The notes beneath the pieces are model-generated. The model was not told where the DNA came from. It made no database searches and saw only the letters and a program-made list of their open reading frames with translations. This document shows, piece by piece, positions 1 to 6,260 of a DNA stretch of 12,677 nucleotides. Within the stretch, counting starts at the first letter, position 1; the number at the start of each line of letters is the position of its first letter. Source of the stretch: an uncultured Eubacteriales bacterium. Its GTDB lineage: Bacteria; Bacillota; Clostridia; Christensenellales; Borkfalkiaceae. The DNA lies in contig CACXHH010000076.1 of NCBI GenBank assembly GCA_902767455.1, positions 1 through 12,677 on the forward strand, written 5' to 3'. A program made the position numbers and the translations under genes.

Positions 1-1087
1 AACACTGTATGCGACCGTTGTAAATTTTTCTTTTTTTGTCCGCGCGTCTGCCGAACAGAAGCTCGAAATCGGTTACGTCGGTAAGCGTGTAAAAACACCA
101 GTCCGGGTTGTTGACGGCGACTTTGCCGAGATTTTTATACAGTTTTTCTATCTCGTCGCGTTCGAGCATCCGCTCGCCGTAAGGCGGGTTGGAAATGACT
201 ACGCCGCGCTTTAAGTCGCTTTTAAAGTCAGCCATATCGCGTTTTTCTATCGTAATTATATCGTCTACACCCGCGCGTTTTGCGTGTTCCCTGCAAAGGC
301 GCAGTTGGTTTTCGTCGGTATCGCTTGCAAAAATTTGCGCGTGACAATCGTTATCTATACCTTGCGCGGCGCGCGCGTACACTTCTTCCCATATACGGCG
401 GTCGAATTTCCGGTAATCGAGAAAATCGAACTTACGCATTATTCCCGACGGAACGTTTTTGGCTTTGAGCGCAGCTTCGATGGCGATAGTGCCGGTACCG
501 CAAAAAAGGTCGGCGAAAGGTCTTTCCTTGTTCCACACTGAAAGATCGATGAGCGCAGACGCGACGTTCTCCTTTATCTGCGCTTCGCCCACGAGCACGC
601 GGTAACCTCTTTTATGAAGGCTCTCGCCCGACGTATCAAGGGCTATAACCGCGTTATCGTGCAAAATCGACACTTCTATACGGTAACGCTCGCCGTTTTC
701 GGAAAGCCTGTCCGTCTTGTATACGCGCGTAAGTCTTGACGAGATAGCCTTTTTGACGATGGCGCGCGTTGCGGTAACCGCGTGAAGCTTGCTTTCGTGA
801 AGCTTAACGTCGATCATAAGCTTTCCGCGATCGGAAACGTAATCTTCCCACCTGATAGCGGCGGTAGCGTCAAACAACTCGTCGAAGCTCGAAGCTTTAA
901 AAGACGCGAGCCTGATATACACTCTGCTCGCCGTCGAAAGGTGCATATTGCACTCTGCGACCGTCTTCCAGTCGCCTTCGAAGTCTATACGCCCGTTGAT
1001 CGCGGGCGCGTTTTCTATACCGAGCTTTAAAAGCTCTCTTTTCGTTACGGCTTCGATACCCGAAGCGCATGCAACAGATATTATCAT
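1..1087 (-). CDS. THUMP-domain class I SAM-dependent RNA methyltransferase (RlmL N-terminal/YpsC type), 3' end cut by window
   Basis: I read this frame directly by reverse complement. It starts at ATG 1087 (MIISVACASGIEAVTKRELL) with an AAGG ribosome-binding site about 8 nt upstream. It stays open to base 1, giving 362 residues, so only the last few are missing. An N-terminal THUMP-type RNA-binding region covers roughly residues 45-155. The family signature HKRGYR is at 158-163, the SAM-binding motif DLFCGTGT at 193-200, and the catalytic NPPYGER at 300-306. The visible end (KRKIYNGRIQC) is the usual near-C-terminal motif of the family. Relatives, such as the N-terminal half of E. coli RlmL, make N2-methylguanosine in 23S rRNA; the exact target base here is inferred, not shown. 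It lies 54 nt downstream of rnhB on the same strand and may be the last gene of that unit. Unlike RlmKL, no second methyltransferase domain is fused at its N-terminus. Confidence 0.9.
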   Translation of the reverse strand, partial: MIISVACASGIEAVTKRELLKLGIENAPAINGRIDFEGDWKTVAECNMHLSTASRVYIRLASFKASSFDELFDATAAIRWEDYVSDRGKLMIDVKLHESKLHAVTATRAIVKKAISSRLTRVYKTDRLSENGERYRIEVSILHDNAVIALDTSGESLHKRGYRVLVGEAQIKENVASALIDLSVWNKERPFADLFCGTGTIAIEAALKAKNVPSGIMRKFDFLDYRKFDRRIWEEVYARAAQGIDNDCHAQIFASDTDENQLRLCREHAKRAGVDDIITIEKRDMADFKSDLKRGVVISNPPYGERMLERDEIEKLYKNLGKVAVNNPDWCFYTLTDVTDFELLFGRRADKKRKIYNGRIQC

Positions 1088-1141
1088 AATTTGACCTTGC
1101 GTTTCCGCTATCCGAGCGAAAACCGTTTTATCGGCAAAAAA

Positions 1142-1762
1142 TCAGTCTTTTACAAAGTTTTTGATAAAAGTTTTTCTGTGTATGGGCGTAGGTCCGTAAG
1201 CTTTGAGCGCTTCGATATGCGCCTTAGTGCCGTAGCCCTTATGTTTTTCAAACCCGTACTGCGGGTAGACGAGCGCGTAATCTTCCATAAGCTTATCACG
1301 GTAGACCTTCGCGAGAATGGAAGCCGCGCCTATCGAATAGGAAAGCGCGTCGCCCTTAATAAGCGAGCGTGTGTAAACGCCGAAATCGGCTTTTACCGCG
1401 TCAACGAGAAGCGCGTCGGGCCGAACGGAAATGTTTTTGATGCAGTTTTGCATACAAAGCTTGGTCGCTTCGAGAATATTTATCTCGTCGATAATTTCGG
1501 GCGAAACTTCGCAAATAGAATACGCTATCGCTCTTTCCTTGATTTTTTCGCTTAGAATAAGGCGTTTCTTCTCGGAAACCTTCTTGCTGTCGTCGATACC
1601 GTCGATAAGTAAACTTTCGTCGAGCGGCATGATGACCGCCGCGCAGACTACGGGCCCGCATAAAGGCCCCCTGCCCACTTCGTCCATACCCGCTATAAGT
1701 TTATAACCTTCGCTTTGGAGTTGACGCTCGTACGTCAGTTTATCGGTGACGTTTCCAGACAT
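1142..1762 (-). CDS. rnhB: Ribonuclease HII
   Basis: A 206-residue protein that cuts the RNA strand of RNA-DNA hybrids and removes single ribonucleotides misincorporated into DNA. The family signature MDEVGRGPLCGPV is at 26-38. The catalytic acidic set is visible as D27 and E28, D121 in LLVDAVK, and D156 in AKVYRD. DDSKKVSEKKR lies at 57-67. The C-terminal block YGFEKHKGYGTKAH, followed by GPTPIHRKTF, is diagnostic. Length and start are normal for the family: ATG 1762 leaves about 25 residues before the first active-site motif. The first 28 nt overlap the end of rbgA, and only a weak AGG stands upstream, so translation is probably coupled to rbgA. The rbgA-rnhB pairing is common in Bacillota. 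Confidence 0.97.
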   Translation of the reverse strand: MSGNVTDKLTYERQLQSEGYKLIAGMDEVGRGPLCGPVVCAAVIMPLDESLLIDGIDDSKKVSEKKRLILSEKIKERAIAYSICEVSPEIIDEINILEATKLCMQNCIKNISVRPDALLVDAVKADFGVYTRSLIKGDALSYSIGAASILAKVYRDKLMEDYALVYPQYGFEKHKGYGTKAHIEALKAYGPTPIHRKTFIKNFVKD

Positions 1763-2580
1763 AATTTACCTAACCTTTGTTTTCTGAAATCGTCGAACAC
1801 GGCGAGAGCGCCGCGCTCGTAATCGTATTCGCCGCCGCGAAGTATAAACCCGCGCGAACTGCATATTGCTTCGTAAGTTTCTATCGGGGTAAGCCCTACG
1901 GGAACGCCGTATCTTTCGGCGAGCGCGTTCGGGAATTTTTCGGAAAGCTCTTCGATAAAGTCGAGAAGAAGGCTCTCTTTATCGAGTATCGCGTCGTTGA
2001 TACTGCCGATATACGCAAGGTGATGAGCGTAAACCTGATTATCGAAGCTCGGCGGCATGGTACCGGGGGTATCGAGAAGTTCGATATCCGAAAGCTTTAC
2101 CCATTGTTTTCCCTTGGTGACGCCCGCCTTGTCGCCGGTCGCCGCCTGCTTTTTACCGCACAGCGAATTTATTACCGTCGACTTTCCTGTATTAGGGATA
2201 CCGCAGACCATTATGCGTAAAGTCTTGTTTATGCCCTTCGCTTTTTTTTGTTCGAGTTTTTCTTTAAAAAGGTCGATAATCGCGTTATAGACGGCTTTTC
2301 CGTCTTTTTGAGAAGTTCCGACCGTAGCGAGAACGCGCCTGTTTTCTGCTCTTAACACAGCCGATATCTTCGATATATCCGACTGCGTCACCGTGTCCGA
2401 TTTATTTAAAAGACAAAGCGTCGGCTTTGACGAAAAGAGCTTTTCGAGCTTATAGTTGAAGCACGCGAAAGGGGCGCGCGCGTCGAGCACGTAGACAAAC
2501 CCGTCGCACAGCTTGACGTTTTCTTCCATCATGCGTAGCGCCTTGGTCATATGCCCGGGGAACCACTGTATGGTCTGCAT
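1735..2580 (-). CDS. rbgA: Ribosome biogenesis GTPase RbgA (YlqF)
   Basis: A 281-residue circularly permuted GTPase that acts in late assembly of the 50S ribosomal subunit in Gram-positive bacteria. The N-terminal signature IQWFPGHMTKA is at residues 4-14. The GTPase motifs come in permuted order: G4 NKSD at 59-62, then G1 (P-loop) GIPNTGKST at 127-135, the G2 region AGVTKG at 152-157, and G3 DTPG at 170-173. A C-terminal helical domain follows, as in B. subtilis RbgA. I chose ATG 2580, which shares one base with the trmD stop (TGATG). Its AAGGAG ribosome-binding site is 7 nt away; the alternative GTG at 2583 would be only about 4 nt from it. It directly follows trmD, with no rplS between them, and overlaps rnhB downstream. 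Confidence 0.97.
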   Translation of the reverse strand: MQTIQWFPGHMTKALRMMEENVKLCDGFVYVLDARAPFACFNYKLEKLFSSKPTLCLLNKSDTVTQSDISKISAVLRAENRRVLATVGTSQKDGKAVYNAIIDLFKEKLEQKKAKGINKTLRIMVCGIPNTGKSTVINSLCGKKQAATGDKAGVTKGKQWVKLSDIELLDTPGTMPPSFDNQVYAHHLAYIGSINDAILDKESLLLDFIEELSEKFPNALAERYGVPVGLTPIETYEAICSSRGFILRGGEYDYERGALAVFDDFRKQRLGKLCLETSPIN

Positions 2581-3263
2581 CACTTATCTCCTTTTTCGTC
2601 TTTCAAAAGGTCGGGGCGGAGCTTTCTCGTAATTATTTCCGCCTGTTCTCTTCTCCACTTATCGACTTCGGCGTGATTGCCCGAAACGAGCACGTCGGGC
2701 ACGCTTACGCCCTTGAACTCTCTCGGGCGCGTGTACTGCGGGTATTCGAGAAGGTTATCCGAAAAGCTTTCGTAAAGAAGCGAATCGCTGCTTATAACCC
2801 CGTCGAGATAACGGCAAACGGCGTCGGTAACGACCATCGCGGGGAGTTCGCCGCCCGTCAAAACGTAGTCGCCGATAGACAGCTCTTCGTCTATATACAT
2901 ATCGAGAACGCGTTGGTCTACGCCTTCGTAGTGCCCGCAGAGAATAAGTATTCTCGGATAAGCGACGTATTCGGGGACGAGTTTTTGAGAGAACGTTCTG
3001 CCTTTGGGCGATGTGTAAATGCGTCTTGCTTCGTGGTCGGGGTCGATAGCTTCTATCGCGGAAGCTATGGGCTGGGGCATCATAAGCATTCCCGCGCCGC
3101 CGCCGAAGGGGTAATCGTCGCATTTTTTATGCTTGTCGAGCGTATAGTCGCGTATGTCGTGCACGAAAACGGAAACCTTGCCGGCTTCCACCGCGCGCCC
3201 GATTATGCTCTCTTTGAGCGGCGTGAACATTTCGGGGAAAAGCGTAAGAATATCAATCCGCAT
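2580..3263 (-). CDS. trmD: tRNA (guanine(37)-N1)-methyltransferase TrmD
   Basis: A 227-residue SPOUT-class methyltransferase that makes m1G37 next to the anticodon, preventing +1 frameshifts on tRNAs with G at position 36. The N-terminus MRIDILTLFPEMF is typical. The segment PFGGGAGMLM is at 52-61. The knotted SAM site is formed by CGHYEGVDQRV (109-119) and SIGDYVLTGGELPAMVVTDAV (129-149). The interdomain block LLEYPQYTRP (171-180) carries E where E. coli has the catalytic D169; from memory of the family, E is common in Bacillota. Start ATG 3263 has GGAG about 7 nt upstream, and it overlaps the rimM end by 11 nt. Its stop overlaps the rbgA start. RimM and TrmD are neighbours across most bacteria. 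Confidence 0.98.
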   Translation of the reverse strand: MRIDILTLFPEMFTPLKESIIGRAVEAGKVSVFVHDIRDYTLDKHKKCDDYPFGGGAGMLMMPQPIASAIEAIDPDHEARRIYTSPKGRTFSQKLVPEYVAYPRILILCGHYEGVDQRVLDMYIDEELSIGDYVLTGGELPAMVVTDAVCRYLDGVISSDSLLYESFSDNLLEYPQYTRPREFKGVSVPDVLVSGNHAEVDKWRREQAEIITRKLRPDLLKDEKGDK

Positions 3264-3765
3264 CGGTTTTCTCCTTATAGAGAACGACTTCGGTAAACGC
3301 CTTGGCGTCGACCGTTATCGTCTTGTTTTCGATATCGACTATCGGCGAAAGCTTTTTCAAAAACGGAAAAGACGCGTCGCCTTCGATCGTTTCAACTTCG
3401 TAAATATCGACGTTCGAGGTATAGACGTTCTTTATCTTGCCCATTTTTTTACCGCTGGAAAGCACGAGTTCACAGCCGATGACGTCTTCGATAAAATAAG
3501 AATCGTCGTCCTTTTCGATCTCTTCGCGGTCGCAGAATACTTCCTTGCCGCGGTAAAGCTCGGCGGTGTTGCGGTCGAATATCCCGCGCAGGCACAAATA
3601 CAGACAGTTATCGCGCGCGGATATCTTCATAACTTTGAATTCTTCACCGTCCATATACACGCACGATAAATTCCTTACCGCGTCAAAACCGTCGGTAAGG
3701 TCGGTAATTTTCAGTTCTCCGTTAATGCCTTGCGGGCGCAAGACGACACCTATTAAAATCTTCAT
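3253..3765 (-). CDS. rimM: Ribosome maturation factor RimM
   Basis: A 170-residue chaperone of 30S assembly; family members bind ribosomal protein uS19 and help mature the 16S 3' head domain. The N-terminal beta-barrel domain opens with KILIGVVLRPQGINGELKI, matching the family pattern IG.V..P.G..GE.KV. The usual H of the P-H-G motif is Q here. The C-terminal PRC-barrel runs from about residue 89 (SYFIEDVIGCELV) through FPFLKKLSPIVDIENKTITV, the conserved closing block. ATG 3765 has an ACGGAAAG ribosome-binding site close upstream and no better in-frame alternative. It overlaps trmD by 11 nt. A 107-nt structured gap separates it from khpA, so it may begin a semi-independent transcription unit. 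Confidence 0.94.
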   Translation of the reverse strand: MKILIGVVLRPQGINGELKITDLTDGFDAVRNLSCVYMDGEEFKVMKISARDNCLYLCLRGIFDRNTAELYRGKEVFCDREEIEKDDDSYFIEDVIGCELVLSSGKKMGKIKNVYTSNVDIYEVETIEGDASFPFLKKLSPIVDIENKTITVDAKAFTEVVLYKEKTDAD

Positions 3766-3860
3766 AAGCTTTCCGTTTCGATACGACCGACGAAAACGCC
3801 CGTATCGTTGCCCTTTTCGGGGCGGTAACGCGGGCGGCGCTTTCGATCGTTTTTTACGAT
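3766..3860 (-). promoter_or_regulatory. Structured leader region upstream of rimM
   Basis: This gap has no ORF and no recognisable promoter hexamers. On the minus strand, CGCCCG (3836-3831) can pair with CGGGCG (3802-3797). That pairing encloses CGTT/AACG (3830-3827 with 3809-3806) and GCCC/GGGC (3823-3820 with 3813-3810), with small bulges and a CGAAAA loop. TTTT follows the stem. A competing helix, CGATACG (3807-3801) with CGTATCG (3785-3779), uses bases of the first stem's 3' arm and ends just before the rimM ribosome-binding site. The complementarity is seen directly. A regulatory role is inference, and it matches no riboswitch class I recognise. Confidence 0.4.
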
Positions 3861-3887
3861 AAAAAGGAGAAATTATGCAATTTCTCC
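3861..3887 (-). terminator. Intrinsic-terminator-like hairpin overlapping the khpA stop codon
   Basis: On the minus strand, GGAGAAATT (3887-3879) and AATTTCTCC (3874-3866) form a perfect 9-bp stem around the tetraloop GCAT, followed at once by TTTTT (3865-3861). The last codons of khpA form the 5' arm, and its TAA (3875-3873) lies at the loop and start of the 3' arm. The stem is only moderately GC-rich, so termination may be partial. That would let some polymerase continue into rimM-trmD. Confidence 0.65.
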
Positions 3888-4118
3888 CCTTTCCTTTATT
3901 TCGATATTGTATTTTTTACCGCTCTTTAAAGACGCGGATTTGACGATAGTCCTGAGGGCTTTTGCGATTTTGCCCTGACGGCCGATAACTTTACCCATAT
4001 CGCTTTCGTTGAGAACTACGGTAACGGTCACGGAGTCGCCGTTATCTTCTTCGATAAACTCGACTTCGTCCTTATTTTCGGCAAAGGCAAAAACGATGTA
4101 CTTGATAAGGTCTAACAT
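3873..4118 (-). CDS. khpA: KH-domain RNA-binding protein KhpA (YlqC family)
   Basis: An 81-residue single type-II KH domain protein. The RNA-binding GXXG loop is GRQG at 46-49, inside the family motif MGKVIGRQGKIAKALRTIVK (41-60). Length is typical of KhpA. In Streptococcus and other Bacillota, KhpA pairs with KhpB (EloR/Jag) and influences cell elongation and division through RNA binding; that role is known for the family, not shown here. ATG 4118 has a GGGGAG ribosome-binding site about 6 nt upstream and follows rpsP by 18 nt. The position between rpsP and rimM is the standard Bacillota arrangement. Its 3' end is part of a terminator-like hairpin, so translation and transcript continuation may be linked. 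Confidence 0.95.
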   Translation of the reverse strand: MLDLIKYIVFAFAENKDEVEFIEEDNGDSVTVTVVLNESDMGKVIGRQGKIAKALRTIVKSASLKSGKKYNIEIKERGEIA

Positions 4119-4136
4119 TTAACTCTCCCCTGAAAA

Positions 4137-4433
4137 TCAGTCTTTCTTCTTTTTGGGGTTGGTCTTGGCGGGAGAAAGTTTGTTGCTCTTTTCGATGATA
4201 CCCTGGTTGAGAAGGAGCGCGCGAACGGTTTCGGTCGGCTGAACGCCTTTAGCGAGCCAGTCTTTTGCCTTTTCGGCGTCGATAACTACTTCTGCGGGTT
4301 GAGCGATAGGATTGTAATGACCGACTTTGTCGATATACTTTCCATCTCTTGCTACTCTCGAATCAACTACTACGATACGATAAAAAGGAGACTTTTTATC
4401 GCCCATTCTCGTCAATCTCATTTTAACTGCCAT
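4137..4433 (-). CDS. rpsP: 30S ribosomal protein bS16
   Basis: A 98-residue small-subunit ribosomal protein that binds 16S rRNA and is important for 30S assembly. The N-terminus MAVKMRLTRMGDKKSPFYRIV, followed by DSRVARDGKYIDKVGHYNP, is the bS16 signature. The protein is slightly longer than the common 80-90 residues because of a Lys-rich tail ending NPKKKKD, a common variation in the family. ATG 4433 has a strong GGAGG ribosome-binding site about 8 nt upstream. It lies between ffh, 81 nt upstream, and khpA, 18 nt downstream, as in B. subtilis. Confidence 0.98.
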   Translation of the reverse strand: MAVKMRLTRMGDKKSPFYRIVVVDSRVARDGKYIDKVGHYNPIAQPAEVVIDAEKAKDWLAKGVQPTETVRALLLNQGIIEKSNKLSPAKTNPKKKKD

Positions 4434-4514
4434 TTTTATTACCTCCGTGAAGCTTTCAGCTTCATTTTATTTTTTTCGTTTTTATATCTGCGGCATAAAA
4501 ACGCCGCTCGTTTA
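4434..4514 (-). promoter_or_regulatory. ffh-rpsP intergenic leader with two small hairpins
   Basis: No ORF is present. On the minus strand, GCGGC/GCCGC (4507-4503 with 4494-4490) forms a 5-bp stem with an 8-nt loop just after the ffh stop. TGAAGC/GCTTCA (4464-4459 with 4453-4448) forms a 6-bp stem with a 5-nt loop ending 1-2 nt before the rpsP GGAGG. Neither is followed by a T-run, so they are not clear terminators. The second could modulate rpsP translation initiation. No promoter hexamers are evident. Confidence 0.35.
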
Positions 4515-5825
4515 TCAGAATTTGAATTTCTTTCCGTTTTTCATTTGCTTTATCATGGCTTTGCTTTGCTCGAAGCCCTTCAAAAGCTTGTTTATCTGTT
4601 GAAGCGAAGTGCCGCTGCCTTTGGCGATACGCATCTTACGCGAATAGTTGAGCATAGACGGGTTTTTGCGTTCCGCAGGCGTCATCGACAGGATTATCGC
4701 CTTATTGCGGTACATGGCCGATTCGTCGATATCATCTTCGTTTATCTTCATCTTGCTCATGCCGGGAAGCATCGAAAGAACGCCTTTCGCTCCGCCCATC
4801 TTCTTGACCATATCTATCTGTTCGATATAGTCGTCGAGATCGAAGGAGTTCTCGCGCATCTTCTTTTCCATCTTCTTGGCTTGCTCTTCGGAAACTGCTT
4901 CCTGAGCTTTTTCTATCAGCGAAAGCACGTCGCCCATGCCGAGAATACGGTTTGCCATTCTGTCGGGATAGAATGGCTCGATATCGCCCATCTTCTCGCC
5001 TACGCCGCAGAACTTGATGGGTTTTCCCGTAACCTTCTTTATCGAAAGACACGCGCCGCCGCGGGTATCGCCGTCGAGCTTGGTCAAGATAACGCCGGTC
5101 ACGTCAAGACGCCTGTTGAATTCTTCGGCGACCTGAGTGGCGACCTGACCGGTCATAGAATCGACCGTTAAAAGTATCTCGGTGGGAGCTACTTCGCTCT
5201 TGATGTTTTCAAGCTCTGTCATGAGCCTGTCGTCTATTTCGAGCCGCCCCGCCGTATCTATGATGACCGTATCGAAGCCGTAGCTTTTTGCGTATTCAAC
5301 GGCTTCGCGAGCTATCCTTACGGGGTTTTGTTCGCCCTTGGTAAAGACTTCCGCGCCTATCGAAGCGCCCACGACCTGCAACTGCTTGATTGCCGCAGGC
5401 CTATAAATATCGCACGCGACGAGAAGCGGTTTTTTGCCCTGTTTTTTGAGATAGTTGGCAAGCTTTCCGCAAAACGTCGTCTTGCCCGCGCCCTGAAGCC
5501 CGCACATCATAACTATCGTCGGAGGCTTGGGGGCTACTTCGAGCTTGGCGTTCGAGTTGCCCATAAGCGCGATAAGCTCTTCGTTTACTATCTTTATAAC
5601 TTGTTGAGTCGGGTTAAGGCTCTTTAAAATCTCTTGCCCGAGCGCCTTTTTTGATACTTCTTCGATAAACTCTTTCGCGACTTTAAGATTGACGTCGGCT
5701 TCCAAAAGAGCCACGCGTATCTCGCGCATCGCCTGCTTTATTTCGAGTTCCGAAAGCTTGCCGCGCTTGGTAAGTTTTGAAAAAACGTGATTGAGTTTTT
5801 CACCCAACGATGCGAAAACAGCCAT
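4515..5825 (-). CDS. ffh: Signal recognition particle protein Ffh (SRP54)
   Basis: A 436-residue GTPase that, with 4.5S/6S RNA, binds signal sequences of nascent membrane and secreted proteins and delivers them to FtsY at the membrane. The N domain (about 1-95) is followed by the G domain, with P-loop GLQGAGKTT at 109-117, DTAGR at 190-194 and TKLDGD at 248-253. The Met-rich M domain begins near 310, with LPGM at 353-356 and the RNA-binding SRKMRIAKGSGTS at 395-407. Length is normal. ATG 5825 shares one base with the ylxM stop (TAATG) and has GGAG about 6 nt upstream. The ylxM-ffh pair is classic for Bacillota. The SRP RNA gene is not in this window. Confidence 0.98.
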   Translation of the reverse strand: MAVFASLGEKLNHVFSKLTKRGKLSELEIKQAMREIRVALLEADVNLKVAKEFIEEVSKKALGQEILKSLNPTQQVIKIVNEELIALMGNSNAKLEVAPKPPTIVMMCGLQGAGKTTFCGKLANYLKKQGKKPLLVACDIYRPAAIKQLQVVGASIGAEVFTKGEQNPVRIAREAVEYAKSYGFDTVIIDTAGRLEIDDRLMTELENIKSEVAPTEILLTVDSMTGQVATQVAEEFNRRLDVTGVILTKLDGDTRGGACLSIKKVTGKPIKFCGVGEKMGDIEPFYPDRMANRILGMGDVLSLIEKAQEAVSEEQAKKMEKKMRENSFDLDDYIEQIDMVKKMGGAKGVLSMLPGMSKMKINEDDIDESAMYRNKAIILSMTPAERKNPSMLNYSRKMRIAKGSGTSLQQINKLLKGFEQSKAMIKQMKNGKKFKF

Positions 5826-6118
5826 TATTTCTCCACAATTTTCATAAGCGACGAACGTAATTCGTCCGAAAGAGTCCTTGCGAACTTAGTTATTTCCGTT
5901 CTCTTTTCGAGAATGCCGAGCTTTTGCTCGAACTCGTCGAGCTCGGCGCGAACTTTTTTAAGCGTGTCCGACACCGACTGCCGCGTTACGCCCTTTATCT
6001 CGGCGATCTCGGCAAGCGACATGTCGAAAGAATAGTACATTTCGGTTATCTCGGCTTGAATAGCCGTAAGAAGTTTTCCGTATATCTGGAAAAGATACGA
6101 ATATTTGATATCCTTCAC
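5825..6118 (-). CDS. ylxM: YlxM family helix-turn-helix protein
   Basis: A small protein (97 residues from the chosen start) with a sigma-70 region-4-like helix-turn-helix. The segment YSFDMSLAEIAEIKGVTRQSVSDTLKKV matches the YlxM pattern; an acidic coiled helix follows. In streptococci YlxM associates with Ffh and SRP RNA and modulates SRP GTPase activity; that is family knowledge. The frame is open back to GTG 6190, but that codon is only about 11 nt from the predicted transcription start, inside a hairpin, with no room for a ribosome-binding site. GTG 6118 has GAGGTG 6 nt upstream and gives the usual N-terminus (KDIKYSYLFQIYGKLLT), so I prefer it. The start remains the least certain in the window. 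It is the first gene after the promoter and overlaps ffh by one base. Confidence 0.88.
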   Translation of the reverse strand: MKDIKYSYLFQIYGKLLTAIQAEITEMYYSFDMSLAEIAEIKGVTRQSVSDTLKKVRAELDEFEQKLGILEKRTEITKFARTLSDELRSSLMKIVEK

Positions 6119-6167
6119 GCGGCGCACCTCGCTGCGGTAACGAACGAAGGGTTTGTCGCCGCCTGCC

Positions 6168-6202
6168 AAAATAAAAGGTGTAAAGCACACGTACTTTACA
6201 CC
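6168..6202 (-). promoter_or_regulatory. Perfect 9-bp inverted repeat at the predicted ylxM transcript 5' end
   Basis: GGTGTAAAG (minus 6202-6194) and CTTTACACC (6185-6177) are exact complements around an 8-nt loop, followed by TTTTATTTT (6176-6168). The repeat begins at the position expected for +1 of the promoter at 6207-6234. It could be a 5'-terminal mRNA hairpin, a weak terminator for transcripts coming from the zinc-ribbon gene, or a repressor operator. The sequence alone does not decide between these. Confidence 0.55.
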
Positions 6203-6206
6203 GAAT

Positions 6207-6234
6207 ATTATACACTATTATTATCGCTTGTCAA
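6207..6234 (-). promoter_or_regulatory. Sigma-70 (housekeeping) promoter for ylxM-ffh-rpsP-khpA
   Basis: On the minus strand, a perfect -35 box TTGACA (6234-6229) and a perfect -10 box TATAAT (6212-6207) are separated by 16 nt. Transcription should start near 6200-6202. It is the best promoter match I found in the window, and it sits in the gap between the zinc-ribbon gene and ylxM. Confidence 0.85.
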
Positions 6235-6249
6235 GTATTTTTACCTGAC
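6230..6249 (-). repeat. Imperfect palindrome overlapping the ylxM -35 box
   Basis: On the minus strand, GTCAGGTA (6249-6242) and TACTTGAC (6237-6230) are complementary over 8 positions with one G-T mismatch/wobble, around an AAAA spacer. The right arm covers most of TTGACA. It may be a protein-binding site or a small hairpin at the end of the upstream transcript, or it may be chance. Confidence 0.35.
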
Positions 6250-6260
6250 GTAAGAGAATT

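Noticed and set aside
1091..1555. Plus-strand open frame of 154 codons opposite rnhB
   Set aside because: It is a shadow of rnhB, which carries all of its catalytic motifs on the minus strand. The same reasoning removes the other long plus-strand frames, for example those opposite rbgA, trmD, rimM and the zinc-ribbon gene.
2581..2583. GTG 2583 as the rbgA start
   Set aside because: It is too close to the AAGGAG site. ATG 2580 has normal spacing and gives the usual MQTIQWFPGHM N-terminus.
4490..4507. GCGGC/GCCGC hairpin after ffh as an intrinsic terminator
   Set aside because: The stem is only 5 bp and no T-run follows on the minus strand. The genes downstream belong to the same operon in relatives.
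4299..5171. A 290-codon plus-strand open frame opposite rpsP and ffh
   Set aside because: It lies antisense to two unmistakable conserved genes, has no ribosome-binding site, and its translation shows no recognisable domain. It exists because minus-strand codon use avoids codons that would read as stops on the other strand.
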